This document shows positions 18,051-27,555 of a DNA stretch of 64,000 nt, piece by piece. How positions within the stretch are numbered: the first letter of the stretch is position 1; every line of letters starts with the position of its first letter. The position numbers were made by a program, and so were the translations under genes. The notes below the pieces were generated by a model. It was not told the origin of the DNA. It worked only from the letters and a program-made list of their open reading frames with translations, and did no database searches. The DNA comes from Taibaiella chishuiensis (lineage in GTDB: Bacteria; Bacteroidota; Bacteroidia; Chitinophagales; Chitinophagaceae): positions 336,324 to 400,323 of the forward strand of contig NZ_PYGD01000004.1 of assembly GCF_003014535.1 (NCBI RefSeq), read 5' to 3'.

Positions 18051-18632
18051 ATGAAAACAGTTGTTATCGAAGGACAACTCAGGACCGGTACGGGTAAAAA
18101 AGCAGCCCGTGACCTGCGTTCAGAAGGAAAAGTGTTAGGTGTAATCTATGGTGGTAAAGAAGAAGTGCATTTCACTGCACCCGTTCTTTCTTTCCGTTCC
18201 CTGGTATACACTCCCGAATTCCAGATCGCTGAAATTAAAGTGGATGGTAAATCTTACCGTTGCATTTTAAAAGACAAGCAATTTGATGTGGTTACCGATG
18301 CGCTAAACCACGTGGATTTCCTGGAACTGGTAGAAGGCAGGCAAGTCGTTGCTAACCTGCCCCTGCGTTTTGTAGGTCAGTCTGTTGGTGTTAAAGCCGG
18401 TGGTCGTTTGGTGATCAAAATGAAAACCCTGAAAGTACGCACTATGCCTGAGCACCTGATCGAAGGTATCGAAGTAGATATCACCGATCTGCAGCTGAAC
18501 GGCAATATCCGTGTTGAAGATGTGAAACAGGAAAACATGGAATTCATGAATCCTGCACGTCAGCCTATCGCTTCTGTAGTAATGACCCGTGCCCTGCGCC
18601 AGGCCGAAACAGAAGAAAAGAAAGGAAAATAA
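18051..18632 (+). CDS. rplY: 50S ribosomal protein L25 (Ctc form)
   Basis: 193 residues: the L25 domain (about 1-90, starting VVIEGQLRTGTGKKAARDLR and with VIYGGKEEVHF) followed by the beta-rich TL5/Ctc extension. It binds 5S rRNA in the large subunit. The length is typical of the long two-domain form. It lies downstream of prs and ahead of a good terminator. The 148-base leader contains a small GGC/GCC hairpin but no recognised riboregulator. Confidence 0.94.
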   Translation: MKTVVIEGQLRTGTGKKAARDLRSEGKVLGVIYGGKEEVHFTAPVLSFRSLVYTPEFQIAEIKVDGKSYRCILKDKQFDVVTDALNHVDFLELVEGRQVVANLPLRFVGQSVGVKAGGRLVIKMKTLKVRTMPEHLIEGIEVDITDLQLNGNIRVEDVKQENMEFMNPARQPIASVVMTRALRQAETEEKKGK

Positions 18633-18652
18633 TATTTGCTTTTCAAAACAGG

Positions 18653-18681
18653 AAGCTGGTACCTATGGTGCCAGCTTTTTT
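18653..18681 (+). terminator. intrinsic terminator of rplY
   Basis: AAGCTGG / CCAGCTT stem with 11-nt loop and a T6 run, 20 bases after the stop. Confidence 0.75.
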
Positions 18682-18729
18682 AGTTTTAAATTTTGAATTT
18701 TGAGTTTTGAATGGGTTGTTGTCACCCGC

Positions 18730-18760
18730 TTGCTACTTCCCGTCTAATGTTATAGATTTG
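18730..18760 (+). promoter_or_regulatory. promoter of the FkbM-like gene
   Basis: TTG (18,730-18,732), 20 nt, then TAGATTTG (18,753-18,760), an exact consensus match. The start near 18,767 rules out the TTG start codon at 18,707 and favours ATG 18,776 or 18,818. Confidence 0.65.
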
Positions 18761-18817
18761 CGCCGTGCCGACGCCATGCTCCGAAGGTTATGGTTTTTAA
18801 AAGGTTACTCCCCTGCA

Positions 18818-19690
18818 ATGATTGTCAAATACTTTAAGAAGATACTCAAGGATAAACTCTATTATCAATACATAAGGGACCGCTTTTCACCGGCTGCACA
18901 AATGAACCAGCGCCAGCTCTGGCATCATTACCGGCAATGCGCAACTGAAGGCCGTATGCCGCCGCTGGAGGAGTGCGGTTTCCGGGTATTTTCGCAGTTT
19001 GAGGAGGATGGGAAGATCCTGGCGATCTTTGCCGCTATCGGTATGGGGAATAAGACCTTTATCGAGATCGGGGCCGACGACGGGGTGAACAGCAATTGCG
19101 CTAACTGGTATTTTCATTTCGGGTTTTCCGGGCTCTTTCTTGATGGCAATCCTAAAAGCATTGCCCGGGGCGAAAAGTTTTACCGTACCCACCCGGTGCC
19201 CTGGGATTTTCCACCTAAATTTATATGCAGTAAAGTAACCCGCGAAAATATTAACCAGCTTGTGGGACAGGCGGGTTTACAGGGCGAAATCTCGCTGTTG
19301 TCTATCGATATCGATGGTAACGATTACTGGATCTGGGATGCGCTGGAAGCGGTAAGTCCCAATGTGGTGATCATCGAAACACACAACGAATTCGGCATGG
19401 AGGATATTGTCGTGCCCTATGATCCGGAATATTTTTACCCGGGTAAACATCTCGTGTATCACGGCGCTTCCCCGGTAGCTATGGTCAACCTGGCCCGGCA
19501 TAAGGGCTACCGCCTGGTCGGCGCCAACTACTATGGCACCAATTTCATCTTTGTAAAGAACGGGCTGGGCGATGCGCTTATCCCCGAGGTGAGCGTGGCA
19601 TCGGTATTGGCACATCCTTCTGTAGCCGAAAGCTACCGCCTCTTTGAACCAGTTAAGGACTGGGAGTATATCCGTAACCGGAAGTTCTAA
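18818..19690 (+). CDS. FkbM-like putative SAM-dependent methyltransferase
   Basis: 290 residues from ATG 18,818 (ATG 18,776 would add 14). The start is chosen because a strong promoter sits at 18,730-18,760. The fold looks like a FkbM-type methyltransferase: FIEIGADDGVNSN is motif I for SAM binding, GLFLDGNPKS a motif II-like strand, and LLSIDIDGNDYWIWDAL the segment matching the FkbM SIDVEG-like motif. Such proteins often modify glycans or lipids; nothing here tells the substrate. No partner genes are adjacent. The methyltransferase assignment rests on these motifs alone. Confidence 0.7.
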   Translation: MIVKYFKKILKDKLYYQYIRDRFSPAAQMNQRQLWHHYRQCATEGRMPPLEECGFRVFSQFEEDGKILAIFAAIGMGNKTFIEIGADDGVNSNCANWYFHFGFSGLFLDGNPKSIARGEKFYRTHPVPWDFPPKFICSKVTRENINQLVGQAGLQGEISLLSIDIDGNDYWIWDALEAVSPNVVIIETHNEFGMEDIVVPYDPEYFYPGKHLVYHGASPVAMVNLARHKGYRLVGANYYGTNFIFVKNGLGDALIPEVSVASVLAHPSVAESYRLFEPVKDWEYIRNRKF

Positions 19691-19698
19691 GGGGTGAA

Positions 19699-19977
19699 AG
19701 ATATTAGATAACAGGTATTAGATGTTAGATGTCATCCTGAGCGCAGCGAAGGATCTTACCAGAGGGGGGACAGGCGTAAGTAAAAACTTCTGAGTAAAGC
19801 CAGCTAACGGATGAGTTTTTGCTGTGCCAGCCGGACTGTTACGGTGTATCAGGTAGCAAGATGGAAGCCCCAGGAACACGTCATAGCGATACGCCGTCTT
19901 CCCATAAACAATGCTTATATCTAATCTCTAAAATCTAACAGTCTAACATTCCTGCTACCATTCAAAATTCAACATTA
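19699..19977. repeat. intergenic repeat cluster (copy 1)
   Basis: The 345-base gap after the FkbM-like gene has no gene. It holds ATTAGATGTTAGAT-type reiterations (19,702-19,730), the motif GTCATCCTGAGCGCAGCGAA (from 19,731) and AAAGCCAGCTAACGGATGAG (19,796-19,815), then a weaker run of ATCTAA words (19,918-19,945). All three modules recur at 45,927-46,100. Confidence 0.7.
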
Positions 19978-20020
19978 AACCAGAAGGGGCCGGGAATCAA
20001 TTCCCCGGCCCCTTCTGGTT
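19978..20020 (-). terminator. large hairpin terminator of the czc operon
   Basis: AACCAGAAGGGGCCGG paired with CCGGCCCCTTCTGGTT around an AATCAATTC loop, just beyond the czcA stop. It is symmetric enough to act on both strands. Confidence 0.75.
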
Positions 20021-20035
20021 GGCATACAAGCAATT

Positions 20036-23000
20036 TTAAACTGGTTTTACAGGGTAAGACCGTTGTTTCCTGCGATAAGCATAATAAAACACCTGGGGTA
20101 ATACCAGCAGGTTCAGCAGCATACAAACGATAAGTCCGCCTACGATCATAATCGCCAGTGGTTTCTGGATTTCGGAGCCCATGCCATGCGATAATGCGGC
20201 GGGCAGCAGACCCAGCGAGCCCATCAGGGCGATCATCAGGATCGGCCGTATACGGGTGCGTACCGCCTGCGAGATGCCGTCTTTAAGCGGCATACCGTTC
20301 AGCAGGTTTTCCTTCATCACGGCAATCAGGATAATACCGTCGATCGTATTTACCCCGAGCAGGATGATAAACCCGATACCCGCCGATATACCAAACAGGG
20401 TTTGGGTAACCCATAACGAGATAAAGCCGCCGATAAAGGCATAAGGCATAGTACTGGCCGCCAGCAGTGTATCTTTCAGGTTGCCGAAGTTCAGGTACAA
20501 CAGGAACATGATCAGCAACAATACCGCCGGGATAATGGTCGTAAGCTGTTTGGTAGCCCTTTGCTGGCTTTCAAACTCACCCGCCCATTCCAGTTTATAC
20601 GAATCGGGCAGTTTTACTTTTTTATTGACCCGGTCCTGCGCATCGGCGATGGTACTGCCCAGGTCGCGGCCTCTTACCGAGAAGCCGACTGCGATATAAC
20701 GGGTATTGCCCTGGCGGTAAATAAAGGCGGGACCATTGAAGAAGCCGATATCGGCAATTTCGCTTAAAGGTACTTTTGCATCACCGGCAGCGGGTACCAG
20801 GATGTTACGGATCTCCTGGTCCGATTTACGGTAGGGCTCGTCGTAACGCAACCGGATATCGAACATGCGGTCGCCTTCGTAAAAGGTAGAGGCCGCCTTG
20901 CCGCCAATCGCCATTTCGACCACGGCCTGGGCATCGTCCATACTTACGCCGTAACGGGCCATACGGGCCTCGCTAAGGCGTATACGCAGCTCCGGTGCAC
21001 CGATATTGCGGAACACGTTCAGGTCCTCTACACCGGGCACATCTTTGATCACGTTGGCCACACTGTCGGCCGTTTGCTCCAGCTTTTCCAGGTCGTTACC
21101 ATAGATCTTGGCCACCAGCGCGCTTTTTACCCCCGCCACGTATTCCGATACGTTGTCCATAATCGGCTGACTAAAGCCGAAAACGATACCCGGGTAGACA
21201 TTGAGCGAGGCCTCCATCTCTTTCAGCAGTTCCTCGTGACTGATCTTTTTATCCCATTCCTTAGCATCTTTAAGCTGTACGTGAAACTCGATATTGAAGA
21301 AACCGGTAGGGTCGGTACCATCGTTGGGCCGCCCGGTCTGGGTCAGCACGAATTTTACCGGTTCAAATGCCCGGAGCTTCTCCTTCATTTCGCGGGTAAG
21401 CCTTACCGACTCCTTCAGGTTTACACTGTTGGGCAATGTAGCACGGATATAGATCGCGCCTTCGTTCAGCTGCGGGATAAACTCGGTACCCAGGGTACGG
21501 AAACCGAAGATGCTACCCACCAGGAGCAACCCGAAACCGATCATCGTGCCTTTGCGGTGCCTGGCGCAAAATGCGAACAGCTTCGCCAGGCCATTGATCA
21601 GGAAGTCGGTTACCTTGTTGTGTTTCTCCACGATGTTTTTCGTGAGCAGTAATTTACACATGACCGGTACAAAAGTGAGACTTAACAACAGCGAACCCAG
21701 CAGGGCGTAACCCAGGGTGAAGGCGAGGGGAGAGAACATTTTGCCTTCTACTTTCTGGAAGGAGAAAATAGGGACCAGGGCCACGATCAGGATTACCTGT
21801 GCAAAGAGGATGGACTTGGCTACCGACTTGGCTTTGTCCAGGATAAAATCGTCCTTGGGCATGGCATTGAATTTCTCCATGCCGACCTCCCTGGCCTTCC
21901 GGTCCAGCCCGGCGTATACGTGCTCCACGATAACCAGCGTGCCCTCCAGCAGCAGGCCAAAGTCCACTGCGCCGATCGAGATCAGGTTGGCCGACAGGCC
22001 CTGCAGCCGCAGCATAATGAGGGCAAATAAAAAGGCAAGCGGGATAATGAGCGCTACGATCAGCGTGGGGCGCCAGTTGAAGAGGAACAACAGTACGATC
22101 ACCGATACGAGCAGGATACCTTCAACAAGGTTGTGCGATACCGTGGTAATGGTTTTGTCTACCAGCTCTGTCCGGTCGAGGAATGGCTCGATCTTTACGT
22201 CCTTGGGCAGGATCCGTTTATTGAGATCATCGATGCGATCTTTCAACCGGCCGATCACCTCGCCCGGGTTTTGTCCGCGCAGCATGATCACGATACCTTC
22301 CACCAGGTCGTCGTCGCCGTTAAGGCCTACCTGGCCCAGGCGCGGTTTACCGGTAACCTGTACCGTGGCTACGTTCTTAATCAGTACCGGCGTGCCTTTC
22401 AGGTTGGTGATCAGGATATTTTCAATATCCGATATCTTGTCGAGGAGGCCCACACCACGTACTACATAGGCCTGGCTGCCTTTGTCGATCACATCGCCGC
22501 CTACATTGATATTACTCTTACTGAGCGCGGTATATACGTCGAGTGCGGTAAGACCGTAATTGGTCAGTTCCGTGGGATTAACCCTTACTTCATAACTTTT
22601 TTCCTCGCCACCGAAGCTTACAATACTGGCCACGCCTTCTACCGAGAGCAGTTCTCTTTCGATGGTCCACTCCTGCAGGGCCGCCAGTTCGCGTATGGGT
22701 TTGTCTTTTGGCGCGCGCAATACATAACGGAATATCTCGCCGGTAGCGCCATAGGGCGGTTCGATCTCCGCATCGGCGCCACTGGGCAGGTTTACGTTGC
22801 GCATCCTGTTGGAGGCATATTGCTGGGCATAAAAGTCGGTAATGTCGTCCCGGAAGTTGACGGTTACGACCGATAAGCCAAAGAGGGAGATCGAGCGTAC
22901 ATCGGTTTTACCGGGTATGGTATTCATCTCTTTGGTAATAGGCAGCGTCACGAATTTTTCGATCTCTTCGGCGCTGCGGCCCGGCCATTGGGTAATGATA

Positions 23001-23152
23001 CGGGCCCTGGAGTTGGTCACATCGGGATAGGCTTCGATCAGCGTGTTTTTAACCGCTATCACCCCTGCGATGGCCAGCAATACGGTGAAGAAGATCACAA
23101 TGATCGAGTTCTTCAGCGAAAATTTGACTATGCTTTCAACCAGTTTCGTCAT
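20036..23152 (-). CDS. czcA: heavy-metal efflux RND pump, CzcA/CusA family
   Basis: 1038 residues, standard for HME-RND pumps that drive metal ions across the envelope by proton antiport in a trimer with an adaptor and an outer-membrane channel. Twelve membrane helices and two large periplasmic loops are evident. In helix 4 the proton-relay segment reads AVDFGLLLEGTLVIVE: D397 matches the first conserved Asp, while the second acidic position is Glu (E403) where CzcA proteins usually have Asp. The gene is last in the operon orf133-czcC-czcB-czcA. Metal specificity (Co/Zn/Cd against Cu/Ag) cannot be told from sequence alone; the symbol denotes the family. Confidence 0.9.
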   Translation of the reverse strand: MTKLVESIVKFSLKNSIIVIFFTVLLAIAGVIAVKNTLIEAYPDVTNSRARIITQWPGRSAEEIEKFVTLPITKEMNTIPGKTDVRSISLFGLSVVTVNFRDDITDFYAQQYASNRMRNVNLPSGADAEIEPPYGATGEIFRYVLRAPKDKPIRELAALQEWTIERELLSVEGVASIVSFGGEEKSYEVRVNPTELTNYGLTALDVYTALSKSNINVGGDVIDKGSQAYVVRGVGLLDKISDIENILITNLKGTPVLIKNVATVQVTGKPRLGQVGLNGDDDLVEGIVIMLRGQNPGEVIGRLKDRIDDLNKRILPKDVKIEPFLDRTELVDKTITTVSHNLVEGILLVSVIVLLFLFNWRPTLIVALIIPLAFLFALIMLRLQGLSANLISIGAVDFGLLLEGTLVIVEHVYAGLDRKAREVGMEKFNAMPKDDFILDKAKSVAKSILFAQVILIVALVPIFSFQKVEGKMFSPLAFTLGYALLGSLLLSLTFVPVMCKLLLTKNIVEKHNKVTDFLINGLAKLFAFCARHRKGTMIGFGLLLVGSIFGFRTLGTEFIPQLNEGAIYIRATLPNSVNLKESVRLTREMKEKLRAFEPVKFVLTQTGRPNDGTDPTGFFNIEFHVQLKDAKEWDKKISHEELLKEMEASLNVYPGIVFGFSQPIMDNVSEYVAGVKSALVAKIYGNDLEKLEQTADSVANVIKDVPGVEDLNVFRNIGAPELRIRLSEARMARYGVSMDDAQAVVEMAIGGKAASTFYEGDRMFDIRLRYDEPYRKSDQEIRNILVPAAGDAKVPLSEIADIGFFNGPAFIYRQGNTRYIAVGFSVRGRDLGSTIADAQDRVNKKVKLPDSYKLEWAGEFESQQRATKQLTTIIPAVLLLIMFLLYLNFGNLKDTLLAASTMPYAFIGGFISLWVTQTLFGISAGIGFIILLGVNTIDGIILIAVMKENLLNGMPLKDGISQAVRTRIRPILMIALMGSLGLLPAALSHGMGSEIQKPLAIMIVGGLIVCMLLNLLVLPQVFYYAYRRKQRSYPVKPV

Positions 23153-23231
23153 TTGTATTTTAAATTAGTTAGCGTAAAAAAGGATATGCCGCCGGCAAAG
23201 CATACCGCTTCCGGCAGGCCTGGAGCAAGCC

Positions 23232-24332
23232 TTACTGGCCCTTTTGTTTGGTGAAAATCAGTAACTGGTTCTGGCTGATCATCGTATCACCCTTGTTGAC
23301 AGCACCGTTGTCTGTTTCCAGGTAATAATATTTCCGGTCATGCGCAAAAGGCCTGATGGATTTGGTTTGTACATCGCAGTCGTTATGATAGATCACGACG
23401 AAGTATTCGTCGTTGTCGAAGATGACGTTCTTAACCGGCAGGGCTATCGCTTCGCGTTGCAGCGGCTGGTGCACGGTTACACTTACCATCATATCGGGCT
23501 TCAGTTTCAGGTCGCTGTTGTCGATCTCTACGATCGCTTTCATTACCTTTTCTTCGGGATCGAAAATGTTGGAAAGCCTGGTGATCTTGCCTTTAAACAC
23601 CTGGTCGGGATAGGCCGTGGTACTGATATCGACCAGTTCGCCGGGCTGTACTTTACTGAGCTGGGCGGCGTATACATTGGCCATTACCCATACTTTTTTC
23701 AGGTCGGAGATCACGAAGAGGTCGGCATCGCCGGCATTGACCTGGAAGCCGTTGGTTATTTTCTTTTCAACGATATAACCGCTCATCGGCGCACGTATAG
23801 CCAGTATGCCATGTTCGATATTGCCGCCCTGTATATTGGCCGATTCCCGGATCTTGCCGATCTCCGCCTGGGCATTATTGACCTCGTTCTGTGCTTCCAG
23901 CAGTTCCTTGTCTGATGCCAGGCCGTCGGTATGCATACTCTGGGTGGCTTTCAGGTTGCGCTGTGCCAGTTTCAGCGCCGATTGGGCGATGCTGAGCGAA
24001 GATTTCTGCTCGCTCAGTTCCGTGGTGCGCAGTTCGGCCAGCAGCTGGCCTTTCTGCACATAATCGCCCAGGTTGAAGTAGACCTTCTGAACCAGGCCAC
24101 TGGCCAGCGATTGGTAGCGGAACAGGTTGTCCTGGTTATAACTTACATTACCCGTCAGCTCGATCTCGAATGCTGCCTGCGAGGTGCCCACAGCTTCTGT
24201 CCGGATCAGTTTTTTCAGTTCGGGGGAGATGATGCAATTGTCTTTCTGGGGCTGCTCGGGTTTGGTTTTTTTGCTGCCGCAGGCAAAAAGCAGGATGCTG
24301 GGCAGGAGGAAAAGCAGGGATTTCTTTATCAT
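23232..24332 (-). CDS. czcB: RND efflux periplasmic adaptor (CzcB-like lipoprotein)
   Basis: 366 residues. The lipobox LLFACG suggests anchoring to the inner membrane. The membrane-fusion-protein layout follows: barrel-sandwich halves (VQKVYFNLGDYVQKGQLLAEL and later GILAIRAPMSGYIVEKKITNGFQVNAGD), a coiled-coil hairpin between them (SSLSIAQSALKLAQRNLKATQ...), and a beta-barrel domain. It links the CzcA pump to the CzcC channel; 79 bases separate it from czcA and 43 from czcC. Confidence 0.9.
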   Translation of the reverse strand: MIKKSLLFLLPSILLFACGSKKTKPEQPQKDNCIISPELKKLIRTEAVGTSQAAFEIELTGNVSYNQDNLFRYQSLASGLVQKVYFNLGDYVQKGQLLAELRTTELSEQKSSLSIAQSALKLAQRNLKATQSMHTDGLASDKELLEAQNEVNNAQAEIGKIRESANIQGGNIEHGILAIRAPMSGYIVEKKITNGFQVNAGDADLFVISDLKKVWVMANVYAAQLSKVQPGELVDISTTAYPDQVFKGKITRLSNIFDPEEKVMKAIVEIDNSDLKLKPDMMVSVTVHQPLQREAIALPVKNVIFDNDEYFVVIYHNDCDVQTKSIRPFAHDRKYYYLETDNGAVNKGDTMISQNQLLIFTKQKGQ

Positions 24333-24375
24333 TGAATGAGTGTTTTATTTTTTGAAATAGCTTGCCGTACGCGGT

Positions 24376-25710
24376 TTACAGGTCCTGGCCGGCCAGGTAG
24401 TTAAGGTCTTCTTTTTTCTGGGTTATGTTCTTAACGGCTTCGTAGTACCGCTGGCGGCTTTCCTTAAATGATTCAAAGAAATCGAGAAACTCGAGCAGGC
24501 TCACATTCTTCTGCTGGAAATTGAGGCTCAGCGAAGCCGTCATTTCGTTCAGCTTCTGCAGGTAGTCTTTATCGATGCCTTCATACAGGTCGATCGCCTT
24601 GTTCAGGTCGCTCCAGGTTTTTACTACGGCATTGCTCACTTCATTGGTTTTGTTTTTCTGCATCAGTTCGCTTTTCTGCAGTTCGTAACGGGCCACGCGT
24701 ATATTGCCTTTGTTGCGGTTAAACACGGGGAGGTCTATTGCCACGCCGGCGCCTACGAAGTCCAGCTGGTTATTGCCGTTCCTGTCGTAGTTCACGTTGA
24801 AAGTAAGGTCGGGTACGGCATTGGCTTTCTCTACCGCCAGGGCGGCCTCGTTTACTTTCTTTTCCCGGTCGGCTGACTTCAGCGAGGCATTATGTTGCAG
24901 GCTGATATCGATCAGCCGGCTCAGCGTGTATTGCTTCAGCTGTTTCATCGCAACCTCACCGTCGGTGCCCGTAACCTGTATAAAAGTAGTGGGAGCCAGG
25001 GCCATGGCCGTTTTCAGCGACTGCTGCTTCTCGGTTATCTTTTCGTTCAGGTCGTTCAGGTCCGACTCCAGCGCGATCTGCAGCGCCTTAATGCGGTACA
25101 GCTGCGATTGGGAGATATTGCCCTGTTTGTACTGGGCCGACTGTCCGCGGATCAGGTCGTTTACCACCTGGCGCTGGTACAGCAGGTCGCCGGCAACCGA
25201 CTGCAGGTATTGCAGTTCGGCCAGGTCCTGGCGGAATTCTGCTTTCAGGTTCAGCAGGAAATCGGTAAACGAGCTTTCGGCCAGCTCTTTGCTGCGGGTC
25301 TCGAAGGCGATGCCTTTTTTACGTTTGCCCGCCAGTTTTACCATTTGCTCCAACTGGGCTTCGAAGGTCCGGTTGCGCCAGAAGTTCGTACCCAGCAGGC
25401 CGGGGGAGGGATCGGTATTGGGGGTATTGTACAGTTGGACCCCATCCAGGTGAAAGGTCGGGTTGGGCCAGGCCTTTGCCTGCAGGATCCGGGCTTCTCC
25501 CTGGTCGATGTTAAGCCGTTCGGCCAGCACGGGCAGGTTTTGCTCGAGGAAGATCTTTTCAGCCTCGGCTACACTGACCTTCAGGGTGTCTGTTTTTTCG
25601 GTTTGCTGGGCGAGGAGGGTAGCGGGCATCAGTGCCGACCATAGGAAGAAGATCGCTGTAATCGATACAGCAAGGGTACATTCCCGCCGGGAATGTGATG
25701 AGATCAACAT
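24376..25710 (-). CDS. czcC: TolC-family outer-membrane channel (CzcC-like)
   Basis: 444 residues from ATG 25,710, chosen over an in-frame ATG at 25,899 because the 63 extra residues look non-coding and a signal peptide starts at MLISSHSRRECTLAV (ending ATLLAQ). Two OEP repeats are recognisable by long amphipathic helices (LAELQYLQSVAGDLLYQ; MTASLSLNFQQKNVSLLEFLDF). It forms the trimeric outer-membrane duct of the efflux complex. It lies second in the operon, 94 bases after orf133. Confidence 0.88.
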   Translation of the reverse strand: MLISSHSRRECTLAVSITAIFFLWSALMPATLLAQQTEKTDTLKVSVAEAEKIFLEQNLPVLAERLNIDQGEARILQAKAWPNPTFHLDGVQLYNTPNTDPSPGLLGTNFWRNRTFEAQLEQMVKLAGKRKKGIAFETRSKELAESSFTDFLLNLKAEFRQDLAELQYLQSVAGDLLYQRQVVNDLIRGQSAQYKQGNISQSQLYRIKALQIALESDLNDLNEKITEKQQSLKTAMALAPTTFIQVTGTDGEVAMKQLKQYTLSRLIDISLQHNASLKSADREKKVNEAALAVEKANAVPDLTFNVNYDRNGNNQLDFVGAGVAIDLPVFNRNKGNIRVARYELQKSELMQKNKTNEVSNAVVKTWSDLNKAIDLYEGIDKDYLQKLNEMTASLSLNFQQKNVSLLEFLDFFESFKESRQRYYEAVKNITQKKEDLNYLAGQDL

Positions 25711-25804
25711 AATCTTTCGGTTAAATGATAAAATAGAAACAGGGGCACACCGCTTCCGTGCGGTGAGACAAAAAGAGGGAAGGTCCGTTATACGGACAGG
25801 ATAA

Positions 25805-26206
25805 TTAGGCTGGGGGGTGGTTAATTTCTTTCCAGAAAAGGTAGCTGTAATTGTTCTGGAAAACGGCAAGATCAACGGGGCGTTGGTCATATTGCACATG
25901 TTCTTTCTCCGGGATACCGGGGAAACGGTTAAAATGAATCATTTTAAACGCGACGTTGTGCTTCAGCTCGGGTGTTTGTTTCTCGTTGCTTTTAGTGGGT
26001 TCGGGAAACGCATCCTGGCAGCCGTCCACACTTTCTACAATTAATTCAGCAAAGGAGTCCACAGGATTGGCATCCTTGGGCAAATCTTTAGCCGTATAGG
26101 ATGCCTCCACTTCATAAAAAACCGAATTGTAAATACTCAGGTTGAGTATTTGTATCGCTAACAAAGTTAGCAGGAATTTTTGAAGAAATAGCTTGAGTAG
26201 CTGCAT
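25805..26206 (-). CDS. small membrane-anchored protein leading the czc operon
   Basis: 133 residues, family not recognised. The N-terminus (about residues 4-30, LKLFLQKFLLTLLAIQILNL) is a membrane helix or uncleaved signal. The rest is polar, with one Cys (VDGCQD), several His (HFNRF, KEHVQYDQ, a final NHPPA) and many acidic residues. It is the first gene of the czc operon, behind its own -7 box. A periplasmic metal-binding or signalling role is plausible from position and from the His/Asp content, but unproven. Confidence 0.75.
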   Translation of the reverse strand: MQLLKLFLQKFLLTLLAIQILNLSIYNSVFYEVEASYTAKDLPKDANPVDSFAELIVESVDGCQDAFPEPTKSNEKQTPELKHNVAFKMIHFNRFPGIPEKEHVQYDQRPVDLAVFQNNYSYLFWKEINHPPA

Positions 26207-26245
26207 GGATGTATTCCTAACGGAGCTTATACCGGATTATTGCCG

Positions 26246-26253
26246 CAAATGTA
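26246..26253 (-). promoter_or_regulatory. -7 element of the czc operon
   Basis: On the minus strand TACATTTG fits TAnnTTTG exactly, 40 bases before the ATG of orf133. No TTG at ideal spacing, which would suit an activator-dependent promoter. Confidence 0.45.
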
Positions 26254-26362
26254 ATTTGTATTTTCATGTTTCGGAATACCCCGGACATAAATAACGATTA
26301 ATTTACGTTGTAATGCATTTTGTACAATGTATAGCTGGCTGGGTTGAAAGGGGCAATAACAA

Positions 26363-26396
26363 CGAAAGCCCCCGGAGTAATTACCGGGGGCTTTCG
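26363..26396 (-). terminator. intrinsic terminator of gapA
   Basis: CGAAAGCCCCCGG / CCGGGGGCTTTCG stem around AGTAATTA, 20 bases beyond the gapA stop. Confidence 0.75.
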
Positions 26397-26415
26397 GGCA
26401 GGCGGTTAAAATCAA

Positions 26416-27426
26416 TTATTTGATGATACCGGCGAAATATTTAACGGTACGTACCAGCTGGGATACATAGCTCATTTCGTTATCGTACCAGCTTACTGTT
26501 TTTACCATCTGGTGGTCGCCAACAGTAACTACTTTAGTTTGTGTGGCATCGAACAGGGAACCGAAGGTGGTGCCGATGATATCGCTGGAAACGATTTCAT
26601 CTTCGTTGTAACCGAAAGATTCGTTGGCGGCAGCTTTCATAGCAGCGTTGATCTCTTCTGCAGTTACTTTTTTACCCAGTACCGTGGTCAGTTCGGTAAG
26701 GGAACCGGTAACGGTAGGCACGCGTTGTGCGCCGCCGTCCAGTTTACCTTTCAGGCTAGGCAGCACCAGGCCGATCGCTTTTGCAGCGCCGGTAGAGTTC
26801 GGTACAATGTTTTCGGCAGCAGCGCGGGCACGGCGCAGGTCACCTTTGGCATGCGGTGCATCCAGGGTGTTCTGGTCGTTGGTATAAGCGTGCACGGTAG
26901 TCATCAGGCCGGTCTGGATACCATATTTTTCTTCCAGTACCTGTGCCATAGGCGCCAGGCAGTTGGTGGTGCAGGAAGCGCAGCTGATAATGGTTTCAGA
27001 ACCGTCGAGGATATTATGGTTAACGTTGAATACAACAGTTTTAAGATCACCGGTAGCAGGAGCGGAGATCACTACGCGCTTAGCGCCTGCAGTGATGTGT
27101 GCTTTTGCTTTTTCAGCATCGGTAAAGAAGCCGGTACATTCCAGCACTACATCCACATCATGCTGACCCCAGGGAATCTGAGCCGGATCCCGCTGAGCAT
27201 ATATTTTGATTTCATGACCATTAACGCTGATAGCATTTTCGGAATGAGTTACTTCCTGTCCGAAACGGCCTTGTGCAGTATCATACTTTAAAAGATGGGC
27301 AAGCACCTTAGGTTCTGTAAGATCATTGATCGCTACTACTTCAATTCCTTCCATGTTGTAGATCTGACGGAAGGCAAGGCGGCCAATACGCCCAAAACCA
27401 TTAATGGCAACTTTAACTTTACTCAT
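26416..27426 (-). CDS. gapA: glyceraldehyde-3-phosphate dehydrogenase
   Basis: 336 residues from ATG 27,426, which gives the standard N-terminus [16 protein letters not shown]. The in-frame ATG at 27,549 is rejected because the promoter lies between them. It oxidises glyceraldehyde-3-phosphate with NAD and phosphate in glycolysis. The Rossmann motif NGFGRIG is at 9-15, the nucleophile C152 is in SCASCTTNC, and the phosphate-site segment STGAAKAIG and C-terminal [12 protein letters not shown] are intact. Promoters of gapA and tRNA-Glu are divergent, so the island insertion left gapA control untouched. Confidence 0.96.
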   Translation of the reverse strand: MSKVKVAINGFGRIGRLAFRQIYNMEGIEVVAINDLTEPKVLAHLLKYDTAQGRFGQEVTHSENAISVNGHEIKIYAQRDPAQIPWGQHDVDVVLECTGFFTDAEKAKAHITAGAKRVVISAPATGDLKTVVFNVNHNILDGSETIISCASCTTNCLAPMAQVLEEKYGIQTGLMTTVHAYTNDQNTLDAPHAKGDLRRARAAAENIVPNSTGAAKAIGLVLPSLKGKLDGGAQRVPTVTGSLTELTTVLGKKVTAEEINAAMKAAANESFGYNEDEIVSSDIIGTTFGSLFDATQTKVVTVGDHQMVKTVSWYDNEMSYVSQLVRTVKYFAGIIK

Positions 27427-27466
27427 TTTTGTGGGTGGGATTTTTGTTGTGTTAAAAAAATCGCTG

Positions 27467-27497
27467 CAAAGGTACTTGCATCGGAATGATTTTCCAA
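27467..27497 (-). promoter_or_regulatory. promoter of gapA
   Basis: On the minus strand TTG (27,497-27,495), 20 nt, TACCTTTG (27,474-27,467): a full consensus promoter. The start near 27,460 lies between the two candidate start codons and selects ATG 27,426. Confidence 0.75.
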
Positions 27498-27555
27498 TTA
27501 ATGAGCGGTCGGCAAGGCCTGAAAATGAATTTTTTGAAATTTTTTTCAAGTTTTT

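Noticed and set aside
26227..26415. 62-codon minus-strand frame between orf133 and gapA.
   Set aside because: It contains the gapA terminator hairpin and the czc -7 box and has no similarity to a protein family.
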